The translations under genes and the position numbers were made by a program. Under the pieces are notes generated by a model. It had not been told where the DNA came from and did no database searches. It was given only the letters and a program-made list of their open reading frames with translations. A DNA stretch of 6,662 nt, from NCBI GenBank assembly GCA_913048545.1, contig CAJWWH010000095.1, positions 1 to 6,662 on the forward strand, given 5' to 3'. Origin of the DNA: an uncultured Opitutia bacterium (lineage in GTDB: Bacteria; Verrucomicrobiota; Verrucomicrobiae; Opitutales; MB11C04). Below are positions 5,913-6,662 of this stretch, in pieces (within the stretch, counting starts at the first letter, position 1; each line of letters starts with the position of its first letter).

Positions 5913-6404
5913 ATGAGCAAGCGAATCGTTTTTGGAATCCCGATAATATTTATAGTACTTGGCGTTTTAGGCTGGCTTGCTTGGCCGAGTGATGAGGAGC
6001 AGATCGAGGCCTTATTTGAAGAGCTCAGTGAGGTTGCATCCAAGACCGAGGATGCATCCACTCTTTCCGATGCCATGGTGGTGAAAGATTTCAAGCAAAT
6101 GTTCGCACCCAAGGTGGTCATTTCCATTCGGAGTAAGGCGAGAATTGCGGGGGAGCACACCAATCAGGGACTGGCCCAGCTTTATGGCCGGTTACGCGTG
6201 GCATCTCGTCGAATGGAGCTCCGATGTGAAGAATTGCAAAAGATTTCCCTTGGCGATGGCCTGGCGGTGTATTCGGTCAAATTCTATGCCGGATGGACGG
6301 GCAAAGGCGGAAATGTGGTTCGGGAGAATGCACATTCCAGGGTGGAACTGAGCAAGGTCGATGGAGACTGGAAAGTCAGCCAAATCGATTATCTGAAAAA
6401 GTGA
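5913..6404 (+). CDS. Membrane-anchored NTF2/SnoaL-like protein
   Basis: This 163-residue protein has one N-terminal membrane segment (about 5-24, preceded by Lys3-Arg4), which anchors it with the C-terminal domain outside the cytoplasm. Residues 28-163 look like a nuclear-transport-factor-2/SnoaL-type alpha+beta cone: an initial helix (EEQIEALFEELSEVAS), a middle segment with SIRSKARIAG, and C-terminal strands with AVYSVKFYAGWTG and a closing DGDWKVSQIDY, typical of the last strands of the fold. Many such proteins lack catalysis and serve as binding domains, so no reaction is inferred. A GAGG at 5907-5910 is only two bases from the ATG, close for a Shine-Dalgarno, but the membrane segment supports this start. 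It diverges from the DUF6807 gene and converges with the cytochrome gene, with 13 bases between stop codons. Confidence 0.75.
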   Translation: MSKRIVFGIPIIFIVLGVLGWLAWPSDEEQIEALFEELSEVASKTEDASTLSDAMVVKDFKQMFAPKVVISIRSKARIAGEHTNQGLAQLYGRLRVASRRMELRCEELQKISLGDGLAVYSVKFYAGWTGKGGNVVRENAHSRVELSKVDGDWKVSQIDYLKK

Positions 6405-6417
6405 AGTAAACTTTTTT
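6396..6417. terminator. Weak AT-rich bidirectional terminator between convergent genes
   Basis: AAAAAGT (6396-6402) can pair with ACTTTTT (6410-6416) around a 7-base loop, overlapping the TGA stop of the NTF2-like gene. The T run serves plus-strand transcripts and the A run gives a U run to minus-strand transcripts. The stem is almost all A-T, so its strength is doubtful. Confidence 0.35.
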
Positions 6418-6662
6418 CTACAATTCCTTCAATTCCTGATCGGTCCAAGGATTTTTCCGCTCGGTATGTTTCCTGCGTATAGTTGAGACTGTTTCTTTTT
6501 CCACACAGTCGCCCTCTTTTCCCCATGCATATCGAATGTAGGTAAGAAGTTCGGCGAGCCGATCCTCCCGTTCGATTCCAAATGCTTTGGCGGGTGCCAT
6601 GTATCCAGCCGAGTAATTCTTGCCTTCGATCGGTCCCATTAAGCCGTGGAGGAAAAGCGGGA
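6418..6662 (-). CDS. C-terminal tail of a PVC-type cytochrome c protein (cut by window edge)
   Basis: Only the last 80 residues are present; the frame is open through base 6662, so the internal ATG at 6639 is not the start. The sequence opens PLFLHGLMGPI, continues with YSAGYMAP and AELLTYIRYAWG, and ends with a basic ERKNPWTDQEL-type tail. This is the pattern of the C-terminal cytochrome c domain in large Planctomycete/Verrucomicrobial membrane-bound-dehydrogenase or heme-binding proteins. The methionine of GYMAP (codon 6600-6598) is the likely axial heme ligand; the CXXCH heme-attachment motif would lie upstream, outside the window. The full protein is probably an exported oxidoreductase, often a sugar dehydrogenase; its substrate cannot be judged here. 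Confidence 0.82.
   Translation of the reverse strand, partial: PLFLHGLMGPIEGKNYSAGYMAPAKAFGIEREDRLAELLTYIRYAWGKEGDCVEKETVSTIRRKHTERKNPWTDQELKEL

Noticed and set aside
5867..6163. N-terminal 99-codon extension of the DUF6807 frame
   Set aside because: It is antisense to the NTF2-like gene and would bury a clear signal peptide that begins at 5866.
6145..6383. Short ORFs on both strands inside the NTF2-like gene
   Set aside because: They overlap a frame with a membrane anchor and NTF2-like pattern, and their own peptides show no signal or motif.

Overview
The window looks like chromosomal DNA from a member of the Planctomycetes-Verrucomicrobia-Chlamydiae group, most likely a marine verrucomicrobium. 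The main evidence is the mix of families: a DUF6807 ('PmoA-like') exported protein, the C-terminal tail of a PVC-type membrane-bound-dehydrogenase/cytochrome c protein, and an exported PhoD-like phosphatase. Moderate GC and start codons mostly lacking Shine-Dalgarno sequences fit this. The assignment is inference; no rRNA or marker gene is present.

Layout. 1-871 (minus) is the N-terminal 290 residues of an exported PhoD-like metallophosphatase, cut by the window edge. A roughly 400-base, very AT-rich divergent spacer (872-1270) separates it from 1271-2020 (plus), an exported alanine/glutamate-rich repeat protein of no recognised family, which ends in a strong intrinsic terminator (2060-2099). 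A 240-base spacer with a short dyad at 2304-2318 leads to 2341-2685 (plus), a small exported His/Cys-rich protein. After a 133-base gap containing a hairpin comes 2819-4903 (plus), a TonB-dependent outer-membrane receptor of the ZnuD (zinc) type. It converges with 5866-4916 (minus), the DUF6807 protein, whose last codons form a 14-bp hairpin. A 46-base divergent gap separates that gene from 5913-6404 (plus), a membrane-anchored NTF2/SnoaL-like protein. This converges with 6662-6418 (minus), the C-terminal tail of a PVC cytochrome c protein.

How the genes work together. The most coherent unit is the His/Cys-rich small protein plus the ZnuD-like receptor. It can be read as a zinc (or other divalent metal) acquisition module in which the small protein handles metal outside the cytoplasm. 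The other genes encode envelope or exported proteins with no evident common pathway; the alternating orientations suggest separate transcription units. Every predicted product in the window carries, or in the truncated cytochrome case is expected to carry, an export signal or membrane anchor.

Most unusual items: the repeat protein, which has two different helical repeat registers (three 25-residue units, then about five 21-residue units); the metal-module candidate; and the long hairpin inside the DUF6807 stop-proximal codons.
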